Source of the DNA: CAVQWT01 sp963717705
Lineage (GTDB): Bacteria > Pseudomonadota > Gammaproteobacteria > Burkholderiales > Casimicrobiaceae
Reading direction: 5' to 3'
Assembly: GCA_963717705.1 (NCBI GenBank)
Contig: CAVQWT010000005.1
Location: 496,001 to 560,000, forward strand
DNA: 64,000 nucleotides
The notes under the pieces: generated by a model
The model's input: the letters and a program-made list of their open reading frames with translations, nothing else
The model's database searches: none
Told to the model about the DNA's origin: nothing
Translations under genes and position numbers: made by a program
Shown here: positions 56,260-64,000 of the stretch, one piece after another
Numbering within the stretch: position 1 is the first letter of the stretch
Layout: the number at the start of each line of letters is the position of its first letter

Positions 56260-59138
56260 GGCCTGGCGGAATGAGCGCACGGCGTCCGGCGGCGTGCGAT
56301 GGCGAAGCCATCGAGATAGGCATACCAGCCGACGCGTCTGGTAGCCGGCGATAACCGGTCGCCATGTTCGCGCAGCAGACGGCCCAAACCCTTGCGGTCC
56401 TGCATTGCTGCGAGCGCGGCACCTTCGGCTGCGAGCAGGTATTGCCATTGCGCCGGAGTGTTGCCGGCATCGGACAGGAGCGGCGCCGTGGCCTGCCGGA
56501 TCGACGCTGCGTCGCGGGCAGCGGTGGCGAGAAACAGCGCCAGCCAGAGGCGCTGTCGTGAGGACAGCGCCGCAGCGCATTTCCCGTCGGCAAGCTGCTG
56601 CCACATCGCGCGTGCGTCCGCGGACGGGAGCTGCGGGATCGTCTCGGCAGCCAGCACGACGACGCGATCCCACACCGCTTCCGCCAACTGGGGCGGCAGG
56701 CAGTGGCCGAAAACGGCGCCCAGTGCCGCGAGATTCTCGCCAACCGGAGTCGCCGCAGCCTTTTCGGCCGGCAGGCCCGGCAATGCCGCGGCAAACGCTG
56801 CCGCTTCCTCGGCGTAGAGGGCCTGCCGCAATGCATCCAGCGGTTCGGTCAGCGGGCGCGGCCGCGACAGGCGCTCCGACATGCCCCCCCCCTCGATCAG
56901 GTCGAGCAGCGGGACCGGTGCCATGCGCAACGAACGCCACTCGTCGCTGCTGGAGCGCATGAACCGTGCACGCGCCGCGTTCTGGTCGACGTACGGGAAG
57001 TAGTCGGAGTTCGGAGGGGCATCGATCGCCCGCGCAATCGTGTCGGAGGTGGCGGTGCGCGCGACGCGCAAGCGCGCAACGTCGCCTGCAGTCGCGATCC
57101 CCAGTTCACGCATCCCGGCCCCCAACCCGTCGAACGCGAAGACGTCGTCGCGCGCCGGCGGCAATCGGCCCGCGGCGACGGCGACGATGACGAGGTCGCC
57201 GCTCTCGCTTTCGTAGATGGCATAGTCGCTGAAATTCCTCCGCAGTGCCCGCAGGATCGAGGCCATCAGCGGCGAGCTGAATTCGTAGGTGTGAATCCAT
57301 TGCGCGAAGACGCCGCCCGGCGCCAGCTGCGTGACGACGCGGGCGTAAAATTCCTCGGTGAACAGCGACGCGGTTCCCGAGACCCACGGGTTCGATGGCT
57401 CGGAGACGACGATATCAAAGCGCCGGCCCGCCCGCGCGAAATAGGCCTTGGCGTCGTCGACGACGATGCGGCTGCGCGCGTCGTCGTAGGCCTTCGAGTT
57501 CCGTGGCAGGAAAGCGCGCGCACCCTCGATCATCGCCGGCTCGATCTCGATCGTCACCACCTCGGCGACGCGCGGGGACTCGAGCAGCATCGCGCTGGTC
57601 ATGCCCGATCCGAAGCCGATGACGGCCACCTGCGCCGCATCGGGCCGGTGCAGCAACGGCAGCGCCGCGAGCAGCAGTTGCGTCGCCTCGTCGCCCGCGT
57701 CGCCGCCCTTCGCTTGCGGTGCGCGCATCGAGGCGTCGGTCTTGCCGTTGGTTCGCAACACGAGCACGTCGTTCGCGCTGCGGAGGACGTCGACGGTGGC
57801 GGTCTTGCCGTCCCGGTGATACACGACTTCCGTATCGTCGCCCATCCGCGCCACCCCGGTGCGATAGACGCCGGCGGCGAGCTTGAGTGGGTCGAGCGGG
57901 GTCGAGGCGCCCGCGAGCAGCAGGGCGCCGCCGACAGCGAGCCCGAAGCCGAGGCGTCGCCTGTCGGCGATCGGACGCGGCGCGAGGGCGATGAGCCATA
58001 TGCCGAGCGCCACGTCGATGCCGGCCGCGACGATCAGCGATCCGCGCAAGCCAAGCAGCGGCAGCATCAGGTTGACCGCGACGATCACGCCGACGATCGA
58101 GCCGAAGGTGTTCGCGCCGTAGATCCATCCGATGGCGCGCTCGCCCGTGCCGCGGCGCATCAGCAGAGCAGTCAGCAGAGGCAGCGTCATGCCGGCGAAG
58201 AACGCGGCGGGAAGCATGACCGCCATCGACAGCGCGGCGCCGAACAGCAGGTAGAGCCGGTAGCCCTGCGGCGTCGGCGCGACGGCGGAAGCGAACCCGG
58301 CGAGGGCGTCGAAGGAGGCGGCGTAGATCGGCAGCGTCGCCAGCGCGAATGCGCCCATCAGCACCTGGACGACGGCCAGCACGATCAGCGGCTGCGTGAA
58401 GCCGTCGATGCGGCGGCGTATCCACAGGCTGCCGAGCGCGAGGCCGAGAATGAACGCGGCCAGCATCAGCTCGAACGAATGGGTCGACGCGCCAATGACC
58501 AGCGTCAGCATGCGCGTCCACACGACCTCGTACATGAACGACGTCGCGCCGGTCGCTGCCGCGACGGCCAGCAGCACCGCCGCGCGAGGAGGCGGTGCGC
58601 AGGTTGCCGAGGCCGCCGACGGCACCGGCGCCGGCCTATCGGCCTGCCTCCTCCGCTGGATTGCGTAGACGGCAAACGCCAGCGCGACGTTCACCAGTCC
58701 GGCGGTGAGCACGGTCCCCGGCAGCCCGAGCGCCGGGATCAGCAGGAATCCGCTCGCCAGCACGCCGACTACCGCGCCGAAGCTGTTCAGGAAGTAGAAC
58801 AGCGCGATGCGCTCGCCGGACCGTGCCGGATCGAGGCGCAGCACCCCGGCCGTCATCAGCGGAAACGTCGACCCCAGGAGGACCGATTGCGGCAGGATCA
58901 GCAGCGTCGCGATCGCATACGACGCGTAGCACGTCGAATCGGCCGAGCACGCCGCGGGCAGCAGCGATTCGTAGGCCCAGCCGGTGATGCCCACGAACGC
59001 AGGATGGAACAGCAGCGCCATGCCGCCGATCGCCCCCTCGACGACCGCGTAGGCCAGCAGCGGCCGGCGGATGCGGTTCGCGACGAATCCGGTGCCCGTG
59101 GCGCCGAGCGCCATGCCGCCAATGAACACGACCAGCAC
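56076..59138 (-). CDS. Spermidine synthase-like protein fused to an MFS-type membrane domain, N-terminally truncated
   Basis: About 950 meaningful residues: a polytopic N-terminal half of the fused spermidine synthase type (ALGATGTGFVANRIRRPLLA, ALFYFLNSFGAVVGVLASGF) and a Rossmann methyltransferase-like domain (VAVIGFGSGMTSAMLLES, DIVVSEPSNPWVSGTASLFT), then a helical tail. The substrate is unknown. Homologues begin about 40 residues earlier with a first membrane helix; here homology stops near 59160-59170, where GT2 sequence begins on the other strand. GTG 59138 is only the first available start. At the other end no stop occurs in any minus frame between 56220 and 56420, so the frame runs 184 bases into antisense dut. 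Confidence 0.75.
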   Translation of the reverse strand: MLVVFIGGMALGATGTGFVANRIRRPLLAYAVVEGAIGGMALLFHPAFVGITGWAYESLLPAACSADSTCYASYAIATLLILPQSVLLGSTFPLMTAGVLRLDPARSGERIALFYFLNSFGAVVGVLASGFLLIPALGLPGTVLTAGLVNVALAFAVYAIQRRRQADRPAPVPSAASATCAPPPRAAVLLAVAAATGATSFMYEVVWTRMLTLVIGASTHSFELMLAAFILGLALGSLWIRRRIDGFTQPLIVLAVVQVLMGAFALATLPIYAASFDALAGFASAVAPTPQGYRLYLLFGAALSMAVMLPAAFFAGMTLPLLTALLMRRGTGERAIGWIYGANTFGSIVGVIVAVNLMLPLLGLRGSLIVAAGIDVALGIWLIALAPRPIADRRRLGFGLAVGGALLLAGASTPLDPLKLAAGVYRTGVARMGDDTEVVYHRDGKTATVDVLRSANDVLVLRTNGKTDASMRAPQAKGGDAGDEATQLLLAALPLLHRPDAAQVAVIGFGSGMTSAMLLESPRVAEVVTIEIEPAMIEGARAFLPRNSKAYDDARSRIVVDDAKAYFARAGRRFDIVVSEPSNPWVSGTASLFTEEFYARVVTQLAPGGVFAQWIHTYEFSSPLMASILRALRRNFSDYAIYESESGDLVIVAVAAGRLPPARDDVFAFDGLGAGMRELGIATAGDVARLRVARTATSDTIARAIDAPPNSDYFPYVDQNAARARFMRSSSDEWRSLRMAPVPLLDLIEGGGMSERLSRPRPLTEPLDALRQALYAEEAAAFAAALPGLPAEKAAATPVGENLAALGAVFGHCLPPQLAEAVWDRVVVLAAETIPQLPSADARAMWQQLADGKCAAALSSRQRLWLALFLATAARDAASIRQATAPLLSDAGNTPAQWQYLLAAEGAALAAMQDRKGLGRLLREHGDRLSPATRRVGWYAYLDGFAIARRRTPCAHSARPHPRPVLPNPPAARALSSKLSTTSNRACTTGTMTSCASRSRGCSVNGSWPRFQQLTISGPW

Positions 59139-59161
59139 CAGCGCCTGCGCGTGCGCGGCGT

Positions 59162-59882
59162 GTCCGGCAGACGCTGCCCGGCAGCGAGATCCTCGTCACC
59201 ACGTCGACGCCGTCCCGGCAGATCGAGGCCGTTGCATCCGAGCACGCGGTCGAGCTCCGGATCAATCCGCGTCGCGGCAACATCGGCAGCGACTGGAACT
59301 TCGCGCTGACCGCAACCGGCGCCGAGCTGGTCACGCTGGCACACCAGGACGACCTGTACGAGCCCCGCTACGCCGAGACGCTGCTCGCGGCGATGCGCGC
59401 GCGGCCCGACGCGCTGATCGCGTTCTGCGACTACCGCGAGGTCACGCACGCCGGCCCCCGTCCCGACAACCTCAATCTCCACATCAAGCGGCTGATGTGC
59501 CGGGCCAACTTCGGACGCCGAAATGCATTGACGTCGGTCTCGGCGCGCCGGCGGCTGCTGTCGCTGGGCAACCCCATCTGCTGCCCGAGCGTCATTCTCA
59601 ACCGGGCGCGGGTTCCCGATTTCCGATTCATCGAGTCGATGCGCAGCAACCTCGACTGGGACGCATGGATGCGCCTGGCCGAGCGCCCAGGCGACTTCGT
59701 CTACGTCCGCGAGCCGCTGGTCGTCCGCCGGATCCACGGGCAGAGCGAGACGTCGGCGGCGATCGCCGACCGGCAGCGCGAGGCCGAGGATCGCCAGATG
59801 TTCGGACGCGTCTGGCCGGGACCGGTGGCCGCGCTGATCAGCCCGCGTCTACCGCGCCAGCTTTCGCGCGAATCGGAGCTGA
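59162..59882 (+). pseudogene. Glycosyltransferase family 2, N-terminus missing and C-terminus frameshifted
   Basis: The frame from VRQTLPGSEILVTTSTPSRQ through RGNIGSDWNFALTATGAELV and LAHQDDLYEPRYAETLLAAM is a GT-A family 2 fold, with the DxD-like QDD in place. The usual first beta strand (about 25-30 residues before VRQTLP) is absent and no start codon precedes it. Near 59841-59843 an extra C in a CCC run shifts the frame: correction gives AALISRVYRASFRANRS and a stop at 59880-59882. Without it the frame runs on antisense through the next gene. It probably acts in surface-glycan synthesis, judged from its neighbours. Confidence 0.7.
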
Positions 59883-59914
59883 CCGGCGGGCAATGGGAAG
59901 TCGCCCTGGGGACT

Positions 59915-60724
59915 TCAGGGCAACGGCGGGCCGGCCGCGGACCCGGCCCGTTCTGGCGGCTTGATCATCAGCCCCTGTCCCGTAGGAAGCGCGCAAACGG
60001 CGACGCCCTTCGCCGCGGCGAAGTCGTCCATTGCATGCTTCTGCGTCTCGTAGCCGAGGTACGCGTAGTCGTCGAGCAGGATGACCGCCCCGGGAGCGAG
60101 CCGGTCCCAGAAGTAGGTCGCTGCGGCGACTTCCGGCGGCGCACAGTTGAGGTCGAGATGCAGGTAGGCGATCCGCTGCGCTTCGACCTGCGGCAGCGTC
60201 TCCGGAATGGATCCCACGACGATGCGCGTGTTCCTCCACTGCGCGAAGTTCGCCACCACGCTGGCGGGGCCGTCGACGTAGAAGCCGTCGCGGAGCTCGC
60301 GCTCGTTGCGCTCCAGCGCGCCCCGCTCGACTTCCTCCGCGGAGACGTAGCGCTCGTCCAGCCCGGCGAAGGTGTCCAGCAGCCAGAACGTCCGGCCGCG
60401 GCGGTCCCAATCGAGCGACTCCATGATCGCGCTGCTCATGAAGCCGCGGTTGACGCCGCACTCGACGAAGTCGCCGTCCACGCGGCTCGCCGTCGCCGCG
60501 GCCCACAGACCCACGTGCACGCGCCAGTGCCACCGATAGTCCTCGTGGCCGCCGAGCGCCTCGACGCCTCGGGCATAGGCGCGCAGGAAGCCGGGGTCCC
60601 GCAGGAATTCGTGGCTGTGGACGCTGATCAGCCCGTCCTGCGCGTAGACCCCGGGGAACAGCGCGCGCGCCATCCGGTAGACCGCCGTCGCCGCCATGCC
60701 GGTGAGCGCTCGCGGGAGCTTCAT
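59915..60724 (-). CDS. TylF/MycF-type O-methyltransferase
   Basis: A 269-residue class I SAM methyltransferase of the TylF family, known to methylate sugars. Motifs: VDGDFVECGVNRGFMSSAIM (SAM site), FWLLDTFAGLDERYVSAEEV and IAYLHLDLNCAPPEVAAATY with metal-type Asp, then GAVILLDDYAYLGYETQKHA. ATG 60724 is chosen; a GTG three bases earlier is equally possible. It is last in a minus-strand set of polysaccharide-type genes and intact, unlike several neighbours. Confidence 0.85.
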   Translation of the reverse strand: MKLPRALTGMAATAVYRMARALFPGVYAQDGLISVHSHEFLRDPGFLRAYARGVEALGGHEDYRWHWRVHVGLWAAATASRVDGDFVECGVNRGFMSSAIMESLDWDRRGRTFWLLDTFAGLDERYVSAEEVERGALERNERELRDGFYVDGPASVVANFAQWRNTRIVVGSIPETLPQVEAQRIAYLHLDLNCAPPEVAAATYFWDRLAPGAVILLDDYAYLGYETQKHAMDDFAAAKGVAVCALPTGQGLMIKPPERAGSAAGPPLP

Positions 60725-60734
60725 CACCGTCCGC

Positions 60735-61106
60735 CTACGCCTGGGGCTGGAACATGCACGCCACGCCGACGGTTATCAGGACGACGCCCGCCCACTGGAC
60801 CGGCCCGAGGCGCTCGTCGAAGAACACCCACGCCAGCACGGCCATCAGCAGGTAGAAGCCCGATCCCAGCATCGCCACCGCGACGCCGACCTTTTCCTGC
60901 GTGAGGACGACGATCCACAGCGCGTAGCCAAGGACCTGCAGCACCAGCGAGATCCAGACCGCCGGCGACCCTGCGGCCGCGACGAAGAACTGCAGAAGCC
61001 CCGGATACGCCGCGGGGGCCCCGATGTCGTTGACCGCACGCTTGAGCAGCAGCTGGCTCGCCGCGGAATTGCAGACAACCACCAGAATGAGCAGCTTGGT
61101 CAGCAT
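60735..61106 (-). CDS. Small DMT/EamA-type membrane protein (ArnE/SMR-like)
   Basis: A 123-residue protein with four membrane helices: about 2-20, 43-61, 67-89 and 99-117. GVAVAMLGSGFYLLMAVLAW and FDERLGPVQWAGVVLITVGV match the small drug/metabolite transporter and ArnE-like lipid-carrier sugar flippases. In a glycan locus a flippase-type role is plausible but unproven. GAGGGGGG lies upstream of ATG 61106. The methyltransferase gene before it ends 10 bases earlier. Confidence 0.8.
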   Translation of the reverse strand: MLTKLLILVVVCNSAASQLLLKRAVNDIGAPAAYPGLLQFFVAAAGSPAVWISLVLQVLGYALWIVVLTQEKVGVAVAMLGSGFYLLMAVLAWVFFDERLGPVQWAGVVLITVGVACMFQPQA

Positions 61107-61116
61107 GGAGCCCCCC

Positions 61117-61761
61117 TCATCGCCAGAATACCAGCGCGTAGTTGGGCCGGTCCTGGGCATACAGCGAGGTTTCCTTCCAGCGGACGCCGGCGGCCGCACG
61201 CCGCATCGCCGCCACCAGCTCGTCGCGGCCGATCAGGCGGACGGAGCGATCGCCGCTGACGAACCGGTCCGACAGGTAGCCGAGCGTCGCCCGCGCGTGC
61301 CCCGGCTCGACGTCCTTGAACACGATGCGGAGGTCCGGCGACTGGCGGAGCAGCCCGGCGACGGCCGCGAAGAACGCGCCGCGCTCCGCGACGGGGATGT
61401 GGTGGACCACGTCGGCGATCAGCAGGACGTCGGGCAGTGGGTCGCCGGGGCCGGGGAAGTCCTGCAAGCGGGTCGCGGGAAGGCGGCGGACGCGATGGGC
61501 GTGCCTGGCTTCGATCCACTGCCCCACGACCGGGGCAACATCGATCGTCGTCACCCGGATGTCGTCGCGCCGGTCGAGCAGCGCATTGAGCGGCTCGCCG
61601 TCGCCGCCGCCGACGTCGAGCACGTGCGCCCGCGGCGGGATCTCCGCGGCGATCGCGTCCGCGGCCTTGCCGAGATCGACGAACAGCGCGCGGTAGGCGC
61701 GGCCGGCGACGCGCGACCCGCGCTCGCCGAGCAGCATTCGGGCGAGCCGACCCGGCGTCAT
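61117..61761 (-). CDS. Class I SAM-dependent methyltransferase (first of two)
   Basis: A 214-residue methyltransferase with SAM motif I in RAHVLDVGGGDGEPLNALLD (about 40-60), VTTIDVAPVVGQWIEARHA (motif II acidic residue) and DVLLIADVVHHIPVAERGAF (post-motif). The C-terminal half carries DRFVSGDRSVRLIGRDELVA, typical of small-molecule methyltransferases. The acceptor is unknown. It follows the frameshifted methyltransferase in the same operon. Confidence 0.82.
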   Translation of the reverse strand: MTPGRLARMLLGERGSRVAGRAYRALFVDLGKAADAIAAEIPPRAHVLDVGGGDGEPLNALLDRRDDIRVTTIDVAPVVGQWIEARHAHRVRRLPATRLQDFPGPGDPLPDVLLIADVVHHIPVAERGAFFAAVAGLLRQSPDLRIVFKDVEPGHARATLGYLSDRFVSGDRSVRLIGRDELVAAMRRAAAGVRWKETSLYAQDRPNYALVFWR

Positions 61762-61783
61762 CGCCGCACGGGCCGCCACGGCG

Positions 61784-62516
61784 TCAGATGCGCGCCCGGA
61801 CGACATAGCCGAACGACAGCAGGGGGAACATCCATTCGACGACGTTGACCGCCCGTTCGCCGGCCGCGACCAGCAGACCGGCCGCGCCCGGGATGACGCG
61901 CCCGCATTTCCGGGAACGCCGCGCGGTAGGGAATGACCTCCCACGACGCGAGCCCGGCGCGGCGGCACAGCGTGTGCAGCGTCTTGAACGACAGGATGCA
62001 AAGGTGGTCGTGGTGCGTCGACTCGCGCGACGCGAGGCCGACCGCCACGTTGTGCGCGGCAGTGGCGTTGGGCGTGGTCAGGATGAGCGTGCAGCCACGC
62101 AGGCGCTCGATCGACGCCAGCGACTGGAGGAACTGCAGCGGATTCGGCAGGTGCTCGATCAGTTCGCCGGCGACGACGACTTCGGGCGCGAAATCGAGCG
62201 CCGCCAACACTCCGTCGAGGTTGCCGACGTCGCCGCGCACGATCTTCGCGTTCGCCGCGGTGACCAGTCCGGGCTCGGGGACCTGCGGCGAGCTGTCGAC
62301 GCCGACGACTCGCGTCGCGACTTGCGCGATCGACTCGTGCAGCCAGGTGCCGCGGCCGCGCTTGGCGTCGACGGCGGTTTCGTCCATCGCGCCGAGGTCG
62401 AGGACAGACTTGCCGCGGCACTGCGCGACGACGAAGGGGATCCGGTCGACCGGGCGCGGCACCCGCAGGCGTTCGAGCGGCTCGTAACGCAGGTCCATTG
62501 GCACCGGCATCGGCAT
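61784..62516 (-). pseudogene. Class I SAM-dependent methyltransferase (second), with a frameshift
   Basis: The frame from ATG 62516 (MPMPVPMDLRYEPLERLRVP) has GKSVLDLGAMDETAVDAKRG (SAM motif I), VVAGELIEHLPNPLQFLQSL and CTLILTTPNATAAHNVAVGL, as in family 11/25-type methyltransferases of glycan loci. After AAFPE the frame breaks; one base fewer in the TTT run at 61907-61909 continues it as VIPGAAGLLVAAGERAVNVV...YVVRARI with a stop at 61784. The start codon overlaps the stop of the upstream gene (TGATG), so it is coupled. Confidence 0.75.
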
Positions 62517-64000
62517 CAGTCCGCGATCCCGCCGAACGCCGATGCGAATCGTTTCGAGCAGTCGATCGGTTGCGGACCGTGCGCCCAATCGGCGGCGGCG
62601 CCGATCTCGATCGGATCGCCGCCACGCAGGGAGTTGTAGTACCTGACTTTCCCGTCCTCGATCCACACCTGCATTTCCGTGCCCATCGAGTAGCGTCGCA
62701 ACCACTGGGGCGCCTCTTCGGTCACCGGACCCGGGGGGTGGAAGAGGTTCGGACACGCCGCCTCGACTCGATCGAATATCGGCGCGACCGCCTTCGCGCC
62801 AGCGGCGTAGGCAAGCGCTTCCTCCGGCGCCGGCAGCAATCGGCAGCTGATGAAGTGGGTCCACTCGCGGGGCTTGCCTGCCTGACGCAGTGGCCCCACG
62901 CAGATTCCCCTCGACCCGGAGGAACTCGCAATCGGACGGATCGACCCGAAGCCCGAAGCGGCGCACATGGATCGCCAGCCCCGCCGGGGAGCCGGGCAGC
63001 GTCGCCCGATCGACGGCGCCGGGCGGGAGCGGCATCAGCAGTCGGAGGCGGCCGGCGTTGCGTTCGATCATTGCCTGCGTCCGCGACCCGCCCGGATGAT
63101 CGGGACCGATGACGTGGAAGCCCGCCGTGTTGATCATGCCCGAGTCGGGATGCAGGAATGGCAGCAGACCGCTGCCGGAGAGGAAGGCCACCGACAGGAA
63201 CAGGTGCGGCTCCTGCACCAGGCGCGCGGGAACCTCGACCCTCGCCCAGGGGCCCTCCCACGCGAGACCTTCCCGCTTCAGGTCGGCACCCATGCCAAGT
63301 TGCACCGTCTGTCCGGCGAGCAGCAGCAGCACGAGCACGGTTGTCGCGTCGCGCCAGCGCAGGTAGACCCGTTGGAACACGAGGGCGAGGACCGCGCTTG
63401 CCACGCAGGCCATCGGCAGGAAATAGCGGCTGTTGCCAGACTGCTGCAGCCAAAGGCACCAGGCGAAGGCGAGTCCTGCCAGCAGCCCGCCTAGGACCCG
63501 ATTCGACGCGGCAGCGCCGGCTTGGTCGTTCCCGCACGCAGTCTCGACGACTCGTCGGCGATCGCGCCGGCGCGGCGTCGCCACCAGCGATCGCGCAGCG
63601 CAAGCGCACCCCACACTGCGAGCATCGCGACCAGCGCAGCATAGCGGAGGTCGGGCGCGCTCGGCTCGGTGTGGACCATGGTGCGCGCCGACAGCATCCG
63701 GAACGGCCGCAGCAGGAAATCGGACGCCGATGCGGGGAGGAAGCGCTCGTAGCGCAGCGGCGCCGTCGGAAAGTCCGGCGACGCGAACCACTGATTGAAA
63801 AGCGGCAGGACCGGATTGCCGAAGTGCTGCCAGACGGTCAGCCCCCAGGGGAGCGCAACGGCGACGAACACGACAACGCACGCAAGTCCGTAGCCGAGCG
63901 CGCCACGGGCGCGCCGCATCCACGACCCCGGCAGGAAGACGAGCGCCGGGACGACGGCAGCGGCGTAGATCGCATTCGACAGCTTGAGCGCGGCGGCGAA
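62516..64000 (-). pseudogene. Polytopic membrane protein (glycosyltransferase-39-like), two frameshifts, runs off the right edge
   Basis: The visible part begins inside an N-terminal membrane region (GALGYGLACVVVFVAVALPW, FGNPVLPLFNQWF), continues with more helices (GGLLAGLAFAWCLWLQQSGN, SRYFLPMACVASAVLALVFQ) and ends in a soluble domain (WTHFISCRLLPAPEEALAYA, SFGGIAD-like end). The WxxxFGNPVxPxFN stretch and the SRYFLP motif are typical of dolichyl-mannose-type GT-C enzymes. The frame must change near 63529-63531 (one G short in a GGG run) and near 62907-62910 (one base extra in a CCCC run). Both are homopolymer sites, and the rest is uninterrupted. Confidence 0.65.

Overview
The window is a high-GC, gene-dense chromosomal segment of a betaproteobacterium. 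The evidence is the gene order: tRNA-Tyr/Gly/Thr-tuf-tRNA-Trp-secE-nusG-rplKAJL-rpoB, a complete pstSCAB-phoU-phoB-phoR operon, metG/apbC-dcd-decarboxylase, and hda/purM-purN. No rRNA, phage, insertion sequence or CRISPR array is visible. The lineage below class level is inference; it looks like Burkholderiales or a close relative.

Layout. 1-6.2 kb (minus strand): translation/transcription operon from a strong sigma70 promoter before tRNA-Tyr through EF-Tu, SecE, NusG and L11-L1-L10-L7/L12 to the first 181 codons of rpoB, which runs off the left edge. 6.3-13.2 kb (minus): Pho regulon with a clear Pho box before pstS. 13.3-20.3 kb: nitroreductase, a CGRC thioredoxin-fold protein, a DUF945 protein, alanine dehydrogenase divergent from an omega-amino-acid:pyruvate aminotransferase, and a phosphotransacylase-like protein. 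20.3-26.7 kb: Orn/Lys/Arg decarboxylase, dCTP deaminase, ApbC, MetG. 26.7-34.1 kb (plus): a six-gene hydrogenase-4-like (Hyf) membrane complex whose catalytic large subunit has lost all four Ni-Fe ligand cysteines. 34.2-42.8 kb: S10 peptidase, GNAT, UvrA, MFS transporter, SSB, MnmA, Nudix. 43-53.5 kb: Ala-rich exported protein, frameshifted hda, purM, purN, DUF3108 protein, a four-copy 60-bp repeat array, RsmB-like methyltransferase, MscS channel, fatty-acid desaturase, ComEA-like protein, rpmG, rpmB. 53.6-56.3 kb: radC, coaBC, dut. 56-59.1 kb: a membrane-anchored spermidine-synthase-like protein. 59.2-64 kb: surface-glycan-type genes (GT2, three methyltransferases, a small DMT transporter, a polytopic membrane protein).

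Three things merit most attention. First, the Hyf-like complex keeps its proton-pumping subunits and the HyfI iron-sulfur ligands but cannot carry a normal NiFe site, so it is probably a proton-translocating module of unknown redox chemistry (an Ehr-type complex). Second, a 60-bp tandem repeat occurs at two unrelated loci in the same orientation, each time ending just before a start codon; at one locus it carries the Shine-Dalgarno sequence and at the other it may be translated. Third, near 59.16 kb two divergent genes both lack their N-termini and abut. To the right of that point at least four single-base, homopolymer-associated frameshifts occur, so either a rearranged, decaying glycan locus or a poorly polished assembly join is present.
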